Shown one piece after another: positions 35,783-43,717 of a DNA stretch of 64,000 nt. Below the pieces are notes generated by a model, which worked only from the letters and a program-made list of their open reading frames with translations, ran no database searches and was not told the origin of the DNA. The stretch is from assembly GCA_019218445.1 (NCBI GenBank), contig JAHUUM010000010.1, forward strand, positions 1 to 64,000, in the 5' to 3' direction. The position numbers and the translations under genes are program-made. Position 1 is the stretch's first letter, and every line of letters begins with the position of its first letter. The stretch is from Weeksellaceae bacterium TAE3-ERU29. GTDB lineage: Bacteria; Bacteroidota; Bacteroidia; Flavobacteriales; Weeksellaceae.

Positions 35783-35814
35783 TTGTTTAGATTCAATATA
35801 AATTATTACTTTTG
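35783..35814 (+). promoter_or_regulatory. Promoter of the TonB receptor - DUF4374 unit
   Basis: TTG (35783-35785), a 21-base spacer and TACTTTTG (35807-35814) fit the Bacteroidota consensus, 30 bases before the receptor ATG. The promoter lies in the 70-base divergent gap. I saw no clear Fur box. Confidence 0.6.
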
Positions 35815-35844
35815 TCGGCAAATTTAATTGGAATAAATTAAAAT

Positions 35845-38184
35845 ATGAAATTTAGGATACTGTTTTTATGCATTTTCATTGGGAGTTTCAGTTGTTGGGG
35901 GCAAGAAGTGCTTATTCAAGGTAAAGTTACCGATGATGAAAAAGAACCTCTTATAAATGTTGTTATTCGGGAAAAAGATACAGATAATTATTCGTATTCT
36001 GATGAAAATGGTTTTTATTCCATCACCGTAAAGGCAGGGAAAAATACACTTGAATATTATTATTACGGAGAAGTTCAAAAAGAAGTAAAGGTTAATTTTT
36101 CCGGTGGTAAAAATCAGTTGCCGAATGTGATTATTGCCGGTAGATCGGTAAATCTTGATGAGGTAGTGGTTTTAGGAAAAACGATTATTGATAAACTACA
36201 GGAATCGAGTTATAATGTAAGTGCCATTGATGCCCGTCCTTTTCATAATTCATCTGCCGACCTAACCAAAGTGATTGAAAATGCACCCGGAATTAAGATA
36301 AGAGAAGATGGAGGTTTAGGCTCCCGAACTAATATCAATATTAATGGGTTGAGTGGCAGACATGTGCGTGTTTTTATTGATGGAATGCCGATGGATGCTA
36401 TGGGCTCTGCTTTCCAAATCAATAATTTATCTACCAATTTGGCAGAACGTATAGAGGTGTACAAAGGCGTTGTTCCCGTGAGTTTTGGGGCAGATGCTTT
36501 GGGAGGAGCTATTAACATTGTTACCAAAGAACCCAAAGGCTTGTATTTAGATGCTTCGTATTCGTATGGATCATTTAATACGCACAAAACTTTTGTAAAT
36601 GCCGGTTACACTTCAAAGAGCGGATTCACAACGCAAATCAATGCTTTTCAAAATTACTCCGATAATGATTATTATATAAAAGCAAAAATCAAAGATTTTT
36701 CTACCAATTTATTGAGCAAAGAAGAGAAAAAAGTCAGACGCTTTCATAATAAATATCATAATGAAACGATTATCGCCAAAGTGGGATTTATCAATAAATG
36801 GTATGCCGATAAATTTTTATTAGGATTTACTTTCGGGAATGAATACGATGAAATACAGCACCCTGCGTATATTAATATTGCCTTTGGGGAGAAATATCAA
36901 ACCGCAAAAATTATAATGCCTTCCTTAACGTATGCAAAGAAAAGTTTTCTTTTCAATAATTTAGATTTTCAACTTACGGCAAATTATAATTTGGGCGGAG
37001 GAAATAATTATGATTTATCAAACAAAGAGTATAACTGGCTTGGAGAGTCAAGGGAATCGAATTCTTTAGGAGAAATACAATATTCTAACTTTGAATATCA
37101 TTACAATAATTTATCTGTGAATGCCAATTTAAAATATACTTTAAATTCACGTCATCATTTGGTGTTTAACAGTGTTTCCAGTTTGTTTTCACGAAAAGCA
37201 AATGAAAAAACCGATGCCGAGGATTATACAAATTTAGAACCGCGTATCAATAACCGATATATTAACGGACTTAGTTTAAATAGTGCTTTTTCTGATAAAA
37301 TAAATACAACTTTATTTGCCAAATCATATGCTTATAAAGCTTCGGCATTTCTTAATTTATCACAGCAAAGCGGCATTTTTAATTTCCGTACGGTGACAAA
37401 AGATGAATCATTATTTGGGTACGGATTAACCGCAACTTATTTTATAAAAGATAATTTTCAAGTCAAAACCAATTACGAATTGGCTCGCAGACTACCTGTC
37501 AGCAGAGAGCTTTTTGGAGAAGTATTCGGTTTTTATATAGCTAATTTTGATTTAAAACCCGAAAGCAGTCACAACTTTAATTTAGGAGCGATTTATAGTC
37601 TTGATATTAGCAAAAACAGTACGTTTAGTGTCGATTTAAACTTATTTTATCGTCATACCAAAGATTTTATTCGGCTGAACGTCAATTATTCACAAGGAGA
37701 AGGTTCGTATTTGAATGAAGATTTAGTGAAAACCATTGGCTTGGATACAGATATACGATATTCATACAGAAATATATTCTCGATAAACGCCAATATCTCT
37801 TATCTAAACCCTAAGTTATATAAGGAAAAATCAGTGCTTAACCCAAGTACATTACCCAATATGCCGACGTTTTTTGCCAATACCAATGCAACGTATGTAT
37901 TATTGAACAACAATGCAAAAAAGTTAACAGCTTCGTATGGTGTTCGTTTCATTAATGAATTTTTATACGATTACGATATCTACAAGGCATCTAACCGAGC
38001 CAAAATTCCTACGCAATGGAGTCACGATTTCTTTCTGACGTATTCTTGGGGAAAAGGGAGATACAATCTTTCGGCGGACGTGAAAAATATTTTTGATGCT
38101 GACCTGTATGATAATTACAGTTTGCAAAAGCCGGGCAGAGCATTTAGTGTAAAATTCAGATATTTTATAAATAAATACAATTAA
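35845..38184 (+). CDS. TonB-dependent outer-membrane receptor (probable siderophore uptake)
   Basis: Outer-membrane transporter. Signal peptide 1-19 (ends CWGQ), then a carboxypeptidase-D-like beta domain (about 22-95, VLIQGKVTDDEKEPLINVV). The plug domain follows (about 115-235, with ENAPGIKIREDGGLGSRTNI and IYVFIDGMPMD-type sequence, and GADALGGAINIVTKEP at its end). The barrel runs to the C-terminus, whose last strand ends FRYFINKYN. Length 779 is usual for siderophore receptors and shorter than SusC-type sugar receptors. The following DUF4374 lipoprotein gene (29 bases later) and divergent esterase support iron-siderophore transport. The exact ligand is unknown. Confidence 0.9.
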   Translation: MKFRILFLCIFIGSFSCWGQEVLIQGKVTDDEKEPLINVVIREKDTDNYSYSDENGFYSITVKAGKNTLEYYYYGEVQKEVKVNFSGGKNQLPNVIIAGRSVNLDEVVVLGKTIIDKLQESSYNVSAIDARPFHNSSADLTKVIENAPGIKIREDGGLGSRTNININGLSGRHVRVFIDGMPMDAMGSAFQINNLSTNLAERIEVYKGVVPVSFGADALGGAINIVTKEPKGLYLDASYSYGSFNTHKTFVNAGYTSKSGFTTQINAFQNYSDNDYYIKAKIKDFSTNLLSKEEKKVRRFHNKYHNETIIAKVGFINKWYADKFLLGFTFGNEYDEIQHPAYINIAFGEKYQTAKIIMPSLTYAKKSFLFNNLDFQLTANYNLGGGNNYDLSNKEYNWLGESRESNSLGEIQYSNFEYHYNNLSVNANLKYTLNSRHHLVFNSVSSLFSRKANEKTDAEDYTNLEPRINNRYINGLSLNSAFSDKINTTLFAKSYAYKASAFLNLSQQSGIFNFRTVTKDESLFGYGLTATYFIKDNFQVKTNYELARRLPVSRELFGEVFGFYIANFDLKPESSHNFNLGAIYSLDISKNSTFSVDLNLFYRHTKDFIRLNVNYSQGEGSYLNEDLVKTIGLDTDIRYSYRNIFSINANISYLNPKLYKEKSVLNPSTLPNMPTFFANTNATYVLLNNNAKKLTASYGVRFINEFLYDYDIYKASNRAKIPTQWSHDFFLTYSWGKGRYNLSADVKNIFDADLYDNYSLQKPGRAFSVKFRYFINKYN

Positions 38185-38213
38185 AAATTTAATAATTATA
38201 AACAATAATCAAT

Positions 38214-39482
38214 ATGAAAATCAACAGAAAAAGTTTAGGATGGATAGCAATGAGTTTACTTATTTTTTCATCGTGTACCGATGATAACAAAAATGAAGAA
38301 ACTATAGGTGCAAAGGAACAGTATGTAGTGGCTGTTTCATCAGGTAACAACGATTACTTGGTGGGAACTGAAAATTTGGAAAGTACAATAGATGCTACTT
38401 CCTCTAATGCCATTCAAGCACCGGGTGACAGAATATGGAATTTCTTTGAAAATAAAGTAGCCTACGGGTTTATTTATAACCAAACAGACCCAAGTACAAC
38501 CGCTTCTTATATTTTGAATAAAGAAGGAAACATTGAACAACGAAATGAATTGGCGTTAAAAGTGGGTGTTCATACTCGTGGATTGGTAAACGGAGAGCTT
38601 ATTTTAGCTTATTCTGACCGAAACCGACCACCGAAAGAAGGACAACCTGTACAACCTCAAAAAGCTTATTTTTATAAAGTAAATCCTAATACAGATGCTA
38701 CCTCAGGACCTTTTGAAATAGAAACTAAAAACCTATTGGGTAACGGAGAATTTGCTTATTTTACAGACATAGCAGAGTATGAGGGAAGTATGATTGCCGG
38801 AGCAAGAAGTTTAAAAGATGCGAAGTTTAACTCTGATCACTTCAATAGTACTTATGTAGTTGTATTCAATTCTGATTTTACGGTAAAAAAAGTAATTAAA
38901 GATACCGGAAGAACCGGATTTGTGGCAGGACAAAAATACTCACAAGGAGAAACCGGACTGGAAGTAGTGGATAATGGAGATTTATACGTATTTTCTTCAG
39001 GACAAACCAATTACCCTAATGCTAATACTTTAATGATTCCTTCAGGAATTTTAAAAATCAATAAAGGTACTATGGAGTTTGATAAGGGATATTTCTTCAA
39101 TATTACCGAAGCCTCAAATGGACACAATCTGTTTAGAACCTACTATGTAGGAGGCGATAAATTCATTGTGAATATGTACGACGGAAAAGGTGATAAAGCC
39201 ACTTTTGGTGCATCTGCCGACCGATTTGCCATAGTGGATGTAGTGAAAAAGGAATTTAAATGGGTTACCGGAATACCGAAAGCTGCAGGAGGAAAAGAGG
39301 ATAAATTCTCAATAGGAACTCCTTATATTGAGAAAAATAAAAGTCGTATCATTGTTCCTATTACAGATTCTAATTCAGAGTCATATCTGTATGAAATTAG
39401 TGCAGGAAACACTCAAGCTAAAAAGTTAGGAAAAGTAGTGGGAGAAAGTGCAAAAGCGATCGGAAAACTTCACGCACAATAA
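38214..39482 (+). CDS. DUF4374 lipoprotein (XusB-like siderophore-binding candidate)
   Basis: Lipoprotein with signal sequence and lipobox FSSC (Cys21). The mature part is a repeated beta-propeller-like protein of about 400 residues. Repeats include segments of the form Y-F-Y-K-V/I-N-P and I-L-K-I-N-K-G, matching DUF4374. In Bacteroides the DUF4374-type XusB is a surface lipoprotein that captures ferric enterobactin beside its TonB receptor XusA. The same order (receptor then lipoprotein, 29-base gap) is seen here. No PepSY-type XusC gene follows: a terminator closes the unit. Function is inferred from family and context. Confidence 0.84.
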   Translation: MKINRKSLGWIAMSLLIFSSCTDDNKNEETIGAKEQYVVAVSSGNNDYLVGTENLESTIDATSSNAIQAPGDRIWNFFENKVAYGFIYNQTDPSTTASYILNKEGNIEQRNELALKVGVHTRGLVNGELILAYSDRNRPPKEGQPVQPQKAYFYKVNPNTDATSGPFEIETKNLLGNGEFAYFTDIAEYEGSMIAGARSLKDAKFNSDHFNSTYVVVFNSDFTVKKVIKDTGRTGFVAGQKYSQGETGLEVVDNGDLYVFSSGQTNYPNANTLMIPSGILKINKGTMEFDKGYFFNITEASNGHNLFRTYYVGGDKFIVNMYDGKGDKATFGASADRFAIVDVVKKEFKWVTGIPKAAGGKEDKFSIGTPYIEKNKSRIIVPITDSNSESYLYEISAGNTQAKKLGKVVGESAKAIGKLHAQ

Positions 39483-39507
39483 GAATAATATTTTTCGTAT
39501 TATTGAA

Positions 39508-39532
39508 ACCGCCTCAAGGGGCGGTTTTTTTG
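39508..39532 (+). terminator. Terminator of the siderophore unit
   Basis: Seven-pair GC-rich stem (39508-39514 with 39521-39527, loop TCAAGG) with a run of seven T, 25 bases after the DUF4374 stop codon. Confidence 0.85.
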
Positions 39533-39546
39533 TGTTGGAAGTTTAT

Positions 39547-40188
39547 TTAAAAAAGGATTTTATAAATTTTATCAATCGTATTTACCACATAATCCGCTTG
39601 GGATAAATCTTGATTTCCCGAATTTGGATTTTGATAACCAATACATGACATTCCCGCAGTCTTTGAGGCTTTTACTCCATTATAGCTATCTTCTAAAACC
39701 CAAAATTCTTGAGGTGGTAAATGATAATTTTCGGCTACTTTCAAAAAAATATCCGGAAAAGGTTTGCTACGTTCCAAAGATTGTCCGCTTACTAAAAAAT
39801 CAAAATAATCTATAATGTTTAAATCTTTAGTAAAATGCTTTATCATTCGTAAAGAGGATGAAGATGCTACCGAAAGTTTCCAACCTTTTTCTTTTAAATA
39901 ATGAACAAAATCTACTATTCCCGAAACCGGTTCTACTTTTTTACTGGGAAACTCCTGAAAGAAAATCTTTTTATGAAATTCATATAATTCTTGTGGTGTT
40001 CGGTTGGGAAGGAAATCATTGGAAACCTTTGTCCATACGGGAATATCTGACATTCCTGTAAAAGTTGCAAGATATTCTTCTGAAATATCTAATTCCAATT
40101 TCTTAAAAACAAGCCTCAAAATTTCTTGGTGCATCGGCTCACTATCCACCAAAACCCCGTCCATATCAAAAATAAAATGATTTTTCAT
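39547..40188 (-). CDS. HAD-superfamily phosphatase (beta-phosphoglucomutase-like)
   Basis: HAD-family hydrolase, subfamily IA. Motif I FDMDGVLVDSEP lies at residues 8-19 with the nucleophile Asp8 and Asp10, the helical cap at about 20-85, motif II VASSSS near 111, motif III Lys in RSKPFPDIF near 149, and motif IV VLEDSYNGVKAS near 170-180. Length 213 is normal. Relatives dephosphorylate sugar phosphates or act as beta-phosphoglucomutase; the motifs do not decide which. It faces the siderophore unit and lies 33 bases after a GNAT gene on the same strand. Confidence 0.9.
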   Translation of the reverse strand: MKNHFIFDMDGVLVDSEPMHQEILRLVFKKLELDISEEYLATFTGMSDIPVWTKVSNDFLPNRTPQELYEFHKKIFFQEFPSKKVEPVSGIVDFVHYLKEKGWKLSVASSSSLRMIKHFTKDLNIIDYFDFLVSGQSLERSKPFPDIFLKVAENYHLPPQEFWVLEDSYNGVKASKTAGMSCIGYQNPNSGNQDLSQADYVVNTIDKIYKILF

Positions 40189-40220
40189 AATTATAATAAA
40201 CTTTTACTACTCTAAATTCT

Positions 40221-40742
40221 TCAGGGTTGCATCTTATTTTCTATCTTAAATACTAAACTTTTTTCTTCATTGGGGACATCATCTAAGGTATCTACTATCT
40301 CCATTCCGCATTTTTTGAGTACCTTGACAGATGCTACATTTTTAGGTCTGACTAAGCCATAAATTGCTTCTTGCTTCAGGTTTTCAAAACCAAATTCAAT
40401 AGCTGTTTTTGCTAATTCGGTAGCATATCCTTTTCCCCAATATTTTTTGTCTAACCGAAAGCCTAAATTCAACTTAATTTCATCTCCATAATAGCGGTTT
40501 GTCAGTCCTCCAAAACCTATTTTATAGTCGGGATTTGATTTTTCGGCAATACTCCACACGCCAAAATCGTGATTTTCCCAATGTTCAAGTGTTTTATGAA
40601 ATACTTCTTTTGCTACCTCATAACTCATTGCTCCAAACGGATTAAAAAGGTTATTTTCAGGATTTGAATTGATTTCATAAAACCGTTGAAAATCTTTTGG
40701 GGTTGGTTTTTCTAATATTAGTTTTTCGGTGAGCAATTTCAT
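40221..40742 (-). CDS. GNAT-family N-acetyltransferase
   Basis: Acetyltransferase of the RimJ/RimL type (Acetyltransf_3). The start LLTEKLILEKPTPKDFQRFY and the acetyl-CoA loop LDKKYWGKGYATELAKTAIE (near residue 98-117) are characteristic, followed by VRPKNVASVKVLKKCGM, the usual N-x2-S-x3-L-x-K-x-G motif. Length 173 is normal. The HAD gene follows 32 bases downstream, so they may form one transcript. The acceptor (protein N-terminus, antibiotic or small molecule) cannot be told. Confidence 0.9.
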   Translation of the reverse strand: MKLLTEKLILEKPTPKDFQRFYEINSNPENNLFNPFGAMSYEVAKEVFHKTLEHWENHDFGVWSIAEKSNPDYKIGFGGLTNRYYGDEIKLNLGFRLDKKYWGKGYATELAKTAIEFGFENLKQEAIYGLVRPKNVASVKVLKKCGMEIVDTLDDVPNEEKSLVFKIENKMQP

Positions 40743-40849
40743 ATCTATTAGGTATTATTTGTTGATTTACAAAAATATTAAATAAGTTTTTGAATTATAT
40801 GAATAAGTTTTTTTATTTTAATAATAGAATAAAATAGCAAAAACCAATA

Positions 40850-40884
40850 AAAACCGCGAGATTTTAAATAAATCTCGTGGTTTT
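40850..40884 (-). terminator. Terminator after the yggS locus
   Basis: Fifteen-pair stem with one G-T pair (40850-40864 with 40870-40884, loop TAAAT). Read leftward it is followed by T-rich sequence. It lies just past the original yggS stop codon at 40891-40893, not past the premature one. Confidence 0.75.
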
Positions 40885-40890
40885 GTTTAG

Positions 40891-41610
40891 TTACCCCTCA
40901 CTCCAATAATAACTATCGGAGTATTTTCGTTTACCAAAGATAGCTGTCCCTACGCGGATGATTGTTGCACCTTCTTCAATAGCGGTTTCCAAATCGCCAC
41001 TCATTCCCATAGATAATTCGTTTACATCAAAGCCTTTATCTAAAAGTTGGTGTTGAATATTTTTTTATAATTGAAAACACTTTCGCACTTTTTCTGTTTC
41101 CGCAGAAAATAAGCCATTCATCATCAATCCTTTGATATGTATGCGGTCAAAGGCTTTGACTTCATTCGCAAATTCGAGTGCTTTTTCGGGATTCATTCCA
41201 AATTTACTATCCTCGTACGACGTATTAAATTGCAAAAAAGCATCAATAGTTTTATCCTCGTATTCCAACCGATTTTGAAGTTTTTCAGCCAACTTAATTC
41301 TATCCAAAGATTGCAAACAATCCACTTCATAACGCAATAATTCTTTCACTTTATTGGTTTGCAAATGCCCGATAAAATGCTTTTGGTGCGGTGTGTTTTT
41401 CAATTCCTCGTATTTCTCTTTGATTTCTTGAATTTTATTCTCGCCAATCAGTGTTTCTCCACTTTGTAAAACCATTTTTATTTTATCGGCAGAAACCGTT
41501 TTGGTTGCCAATAGAAGTTTAACTTCATCGGGATTTCGGTTAGATTTTTCACACGCCAAACGAATACGATTTTGTACGGATTCTAAGTTTTTTAGGATAG
41601 TTTCATTCAT
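40891..41610 (-). pseudogene. YggS-type PLP homeostasis protein, interrupted by an in-frame stop
   Basis: PLP-binding barrel protein of the YggS/PROSC family, which keeps free pyridoxal phosphate low. The first part is intact: LLLATKTVSADKI with the PLP lysine Lys37, then IGENKIQEIKEKYEE, HFIGHLQTNKVKEL and GLMMNG. A TAA at 41065-41067 ends the frame at codon 182. The same frame then continues without shift as [32 protein letters not shown] and [10 protein letters not shown] to the natural stop at 40891-40893, which gives the family's usual 239 residues. So a single substitution (TTA to TAA would do it) removed the last 57 codons, including the phosphate-binding SMGMS and R-x-G-x-x-I-F-G. Sequencing error remains possible. 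Confidence 0.85.
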
Positions 41611-41615
41611 ATTTT

Positions 41616-41680
41616 GCTATTTTTTAGTGTAAATCCACGCTTTTTCTCCCGATTTAAACGTTTTCAAAATATACAGGTAA
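41616..41680 (-). repeat. Partial duplicate of the 3' end of the AAA-GGCT fusion gene
   Basis: The last 20 or so codons of the gene at 42162-43196 recur here almost unchanged. On the minus strand this reads TFKSGEKAWIYTKK and a TAG, against TFESGEKAWIYTKK and a stop in the intact gene. The match covers about 55 bases and is in direct orientation, about 545 bases apart. It looks like the leftover end of a second cyclotransferase-like copy lying just before yggS. Confidence 0.8.
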
Positions 41681-41712
41681 AAAAATAACGCCACTGAGAG
41701 GGCGTTTTATTT
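41679..41712 (-). terminator. Terminator after the small-gene region
   Basis: Six-pair GC-containing stem (41687-41692 with 41701-41706, loop of 8) with runs of T on both sides (as A on the plus strand at 41679-41685). It can work leftward for the gene at 41829-42038. Confidence 0.7.
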
Positions 41713-41845
41713 ATTCTCGAATTGCTCTGCATTTTTCTTAGCTCTTGGTGTAAAATCAGACCAATCTTCTACTTTAAAACTTTGAATTTCCCTTACAGAT
41801 TTTGCAAACCACTCAATACTTGTATAGCTTATTGTTTTACTTTCT
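41713..41845 (-). pseudogene. Start-less 40-codon fragment
   Basis: A short frame on the minus strand ends in TAA at about 41713 and reads [20 protein letters not shown] then [17 protein letters not shown]. It begins inside the end of the 69-codon gene upstream and has no ATG, GTG or TTG before its first upstream stop. The amphipathic, charged C-terminal-like sequence looks like the tail of a protein that lost its front. I do not recognise the parent. Confidence 0.4.
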
Positions 41846-42038
41846 TAAATAAATATTCTTTCTCAAAGAAAATATCTTTATCATCCTCTGTTTCAGCGGT
41901 TATAACTATACCTGCAAATGGATTTTGCTCTACGTCTATTACTGTACCCAAAACCCAGTCAGACTTATGAGTAAGGTCAGGGGAAATAAGTACTTTATCA
42001 CCTACTTTGAACTCTGTTTTTTCCTTGATTGCCTCCAT
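41829..42038 (-). CDS. Small hypothetical protein with an SH3/KOW-like start
   Basis: Sixty-nine residues, soluble and acidic. [21 protein letters not shown] and [20 protein letters not shown] read as a small beta-barrel of the SH3/KOW kind, followed by a short helix ending FKKVKQ. It has an ATG, no overlap with a larger gene on either strand, and a terminator 120 bases downstream. It sits between the intact AAA-GGCT gene and its duplicated 3' fragment, so it may have arrived with the rearrangement. Function unknown. Confidence 0.65.
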   Translation of the reverse strand: MEAIKEKTEFKVGDKVLISPDLTHKSDWVLGTVIDVEQNPFAGIVITAETEDDKDIFFEKEYLFKKVKQ

Positions 42039-42161
42039 AATTACTTTTCTTACAAAGATAATGAATGATTTTTAATAGTTAAATAAATCAATATTTTTCT
42101 TCTATTTTTTTCCATTCTGTTATATAGTTTTTTGGTAGAACTATTTTGGTCACTGATAAAA

Positions 42162-43196
42162 TTATTTTTTAGTGTAAATCCACGCTTTTTCTCCCGATTC
42201 AAACGTTTCTAAAACACGCTGATAATCATCTACTTCATATAAATCGGTTTGAATCAATTCCTCGTTGGTAATTTCAAAAATTACTCCTTCAATGGTGTCG
42301 TTTTCATTATTGGTTTTAACCGCTATCGGGTGCGTATCTTTTCCGCTTTTTTTGATAACTTCCTCATCGGTGATTTTCAAATCTTGTATTTGATATCCTC
42401 GTAAAATATCGGCTTTCCCGACCAATTTCCTTCCGTAGGTTTCCAATTGTACACGTTCTAATTGCAATGTTCCATACGAAAATAATAACTGCTTTTTCTG
42501 CTTTTCCAATTCAATTACTTTCGTTTTAATCTCTTGATAAACAAAATCTTTGGCTTCCGCATAGGATATTCCGTACTTTCGGTCGAATTGTGTAAGGTTT
42601 TCGGGAAAAGCGGAAAGCAAATCATCATAATATACATCCAATTGCTCCTGAGTGGGCATTTCGTATGAAAGTTTTAATTGAAATCGGCGTAACAAAGCCG
42701 AGTCAATTACCTGAATATGATTGGTTGCACAAATGAGCAAAACTTCCTCTTTCAAGTTGTCAATTTGCTGAATGAGAGCATTTACCAAGCGTTTCATTTC
42801 GCCTGAATCTTTTTCGTCGTAATCGCGTTCTTTTCCGATAAAATCAAATTCATCAATAAACAAAACGGCTCTTTCCAAATAGGCTTTCCTAAATATTTCC
42901 GTGATATTTTTTGCCGTTTCTCCCAATCGTGAAGATACAAAATTTCCTAAATTCAAAATGATAATATCTTTACCTAAATGTTTGGCAATAGCGTTGGCAG
43001 TGGCTGTTTTTCCACAACCCGTAGCACCGTGCAACAAAATTTTATTATCAATGGGGAGATTGTATTTTCGCAAGGCTTCGGAGTAGGTAAATTCCTCTAA
43101 AAGTTGATTTAATTTCTTCCGATTTCCTTCCGATAAGTGAATTTGTGCAATATTCAGCGTATTTTTCGGAGGTTTGATACTTAGGTTTGCGCTCAT
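42162..43196 (-). CDS. AAA ATPase fused to a gamma-glutamylcyclotransferase-like domain
   Basis: Two domains in one frame. Residues about 15-232 are an AAA ATPase: Walker A GATGCGKT at 57-64, Walker B LFIDEFDF with DEFD at 115-118, sensor 1 CATNH near 159, and the arginine finger and sensor 2 region LLRRFQLKL. Residues about 237-344 are an AIG2/GGCT-like domain: LFSYGTLQ at 238-245, GYQIQDLKITDEEVIKKSGK, EGVIFEITNEEL and YEVDDYQRV, whose Glu is the expected catalytic acid. AIG2-type proteins normally stand alone and begin at exactly this point. The ATPase resembles stand-alone YifB/spastin-like clade members that act as unfoldases. What the fusion does is unknown. Confidence 0.82.
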   Translation of the reverse strand: MSANLSIKPPKNTLNIAQIHLSEGNRKKLNQLLEEFTYSEALRKYNLPIDNKILLHGATGCGKTATANAIAKHLGKDIIILNLGNFVSSRLGETAKNITEIFRKAYLERAVLFIDEFDFIGKERDYDEKDSGEMKRLVNALIQQIDNLKEEVLLICATNHIQVIDSALLRRFQLKLSYEMPTQEQLDVYYDDLLSAFPENLTQFDRKYGISYAEAKDFVYQEIKTKVIELEKQKKQLLFSYGTLQLERVQLETYGRKLVGKADILRGYQIQDLKITDEEVIKKSGKDTHPIAVKTNNENDTIEGVIFEITNEELIQTDLYEVDDYQRVLETFESGEKAWIYTKK

Positions 43197-43304
43197 TCGT
43201 TCTTTTTTGTTGTAAATATAAGAAGTCTGTTCAAGAATTCTTGTTCCCTCGTTTCATTTCAAATAAAAATTAATTATTATCTTAGCCTTGAAAAATCAAT
43301 TAAA

Positions 43305-43631
43305 ATGGATTTAAAAGATCAATTAAAAAATTTATTTCCCGACCATAAAGTATCGGAAGAGCCACAAGAAACAGAGGATAAAGGTTTGTGGATTCCGGAC
43401 GATGCGGTAGAGTGTCATTTTGAAAAAAGAAACGGGAAACCGCATACGATTATAAAAGGTTATACTGGAAATAAAGACGATTTTAAGCAATTAGCAAAAG
43501 ATATAAAAAAGATGTTGGGTGTGGGAGGTTCTTCTAAAAATGAAGAAATAATCATTCAGGGAGATTACCGAAAACAAATCATGGATTATCTGAAAGAGTT
43601 AGGAATGAAAGTAAAAAGAGTAGGAGGATGA
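43305..43631 (+). CDS. SUI1/eIF1-like translation factor (YciH family)
   Basis: Bacterial relative of eukaryotic initiation factor eIF1. The 108 residues have a polar N-terminal part, then the SUI1 fold: ECHFEKRNGKPHTIIKGYTG, the helix LAKDIKKMLGVGGSSKNEEI and the strand IIIQGDYRKQIMDYL, with the conserved G-V-G-G/S and IxIQGDxR motifs. The C-terminus KVKRVGG is short, as usual. E. coli YciH affects initiation fidelity; the role in Flavobacteriia is not settled. It has an ATG and a partial -7 box (TAGCCTTG) upstream. Confidence 0.93.
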   Translation: MDLKDQLKNLFPDHKVSEEPQETEDKGLWIPDDAVECHFEKRNGKPHTIIKGYTGNKDDFKQLAKDIKKMLGVGGSSKNEEIIIQGDYRKQIMDYLKELGMKVKRVGG

Positions 43632-43717
43632 TTTTTTAATTGAGATAAAAAAAGGTTTAAAATTGTTTAAGTTCGATTAAAATTTATTACTTTCACACAA
43701 TATTTAATTTGATATTT

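Noticed and set aside
36000-39482. SusCD-type polysaccharide locus
   Set aside because: The receptor is short for SusC, no SusD-like protein or glycoside hydrolase is adjacent, and the partner is DUF4374.
41116-41400. Plus-strand frames around yggS as separate genes
   Set aside because: They are antisense to the yggS coding region, which reads as a family member through the stop.
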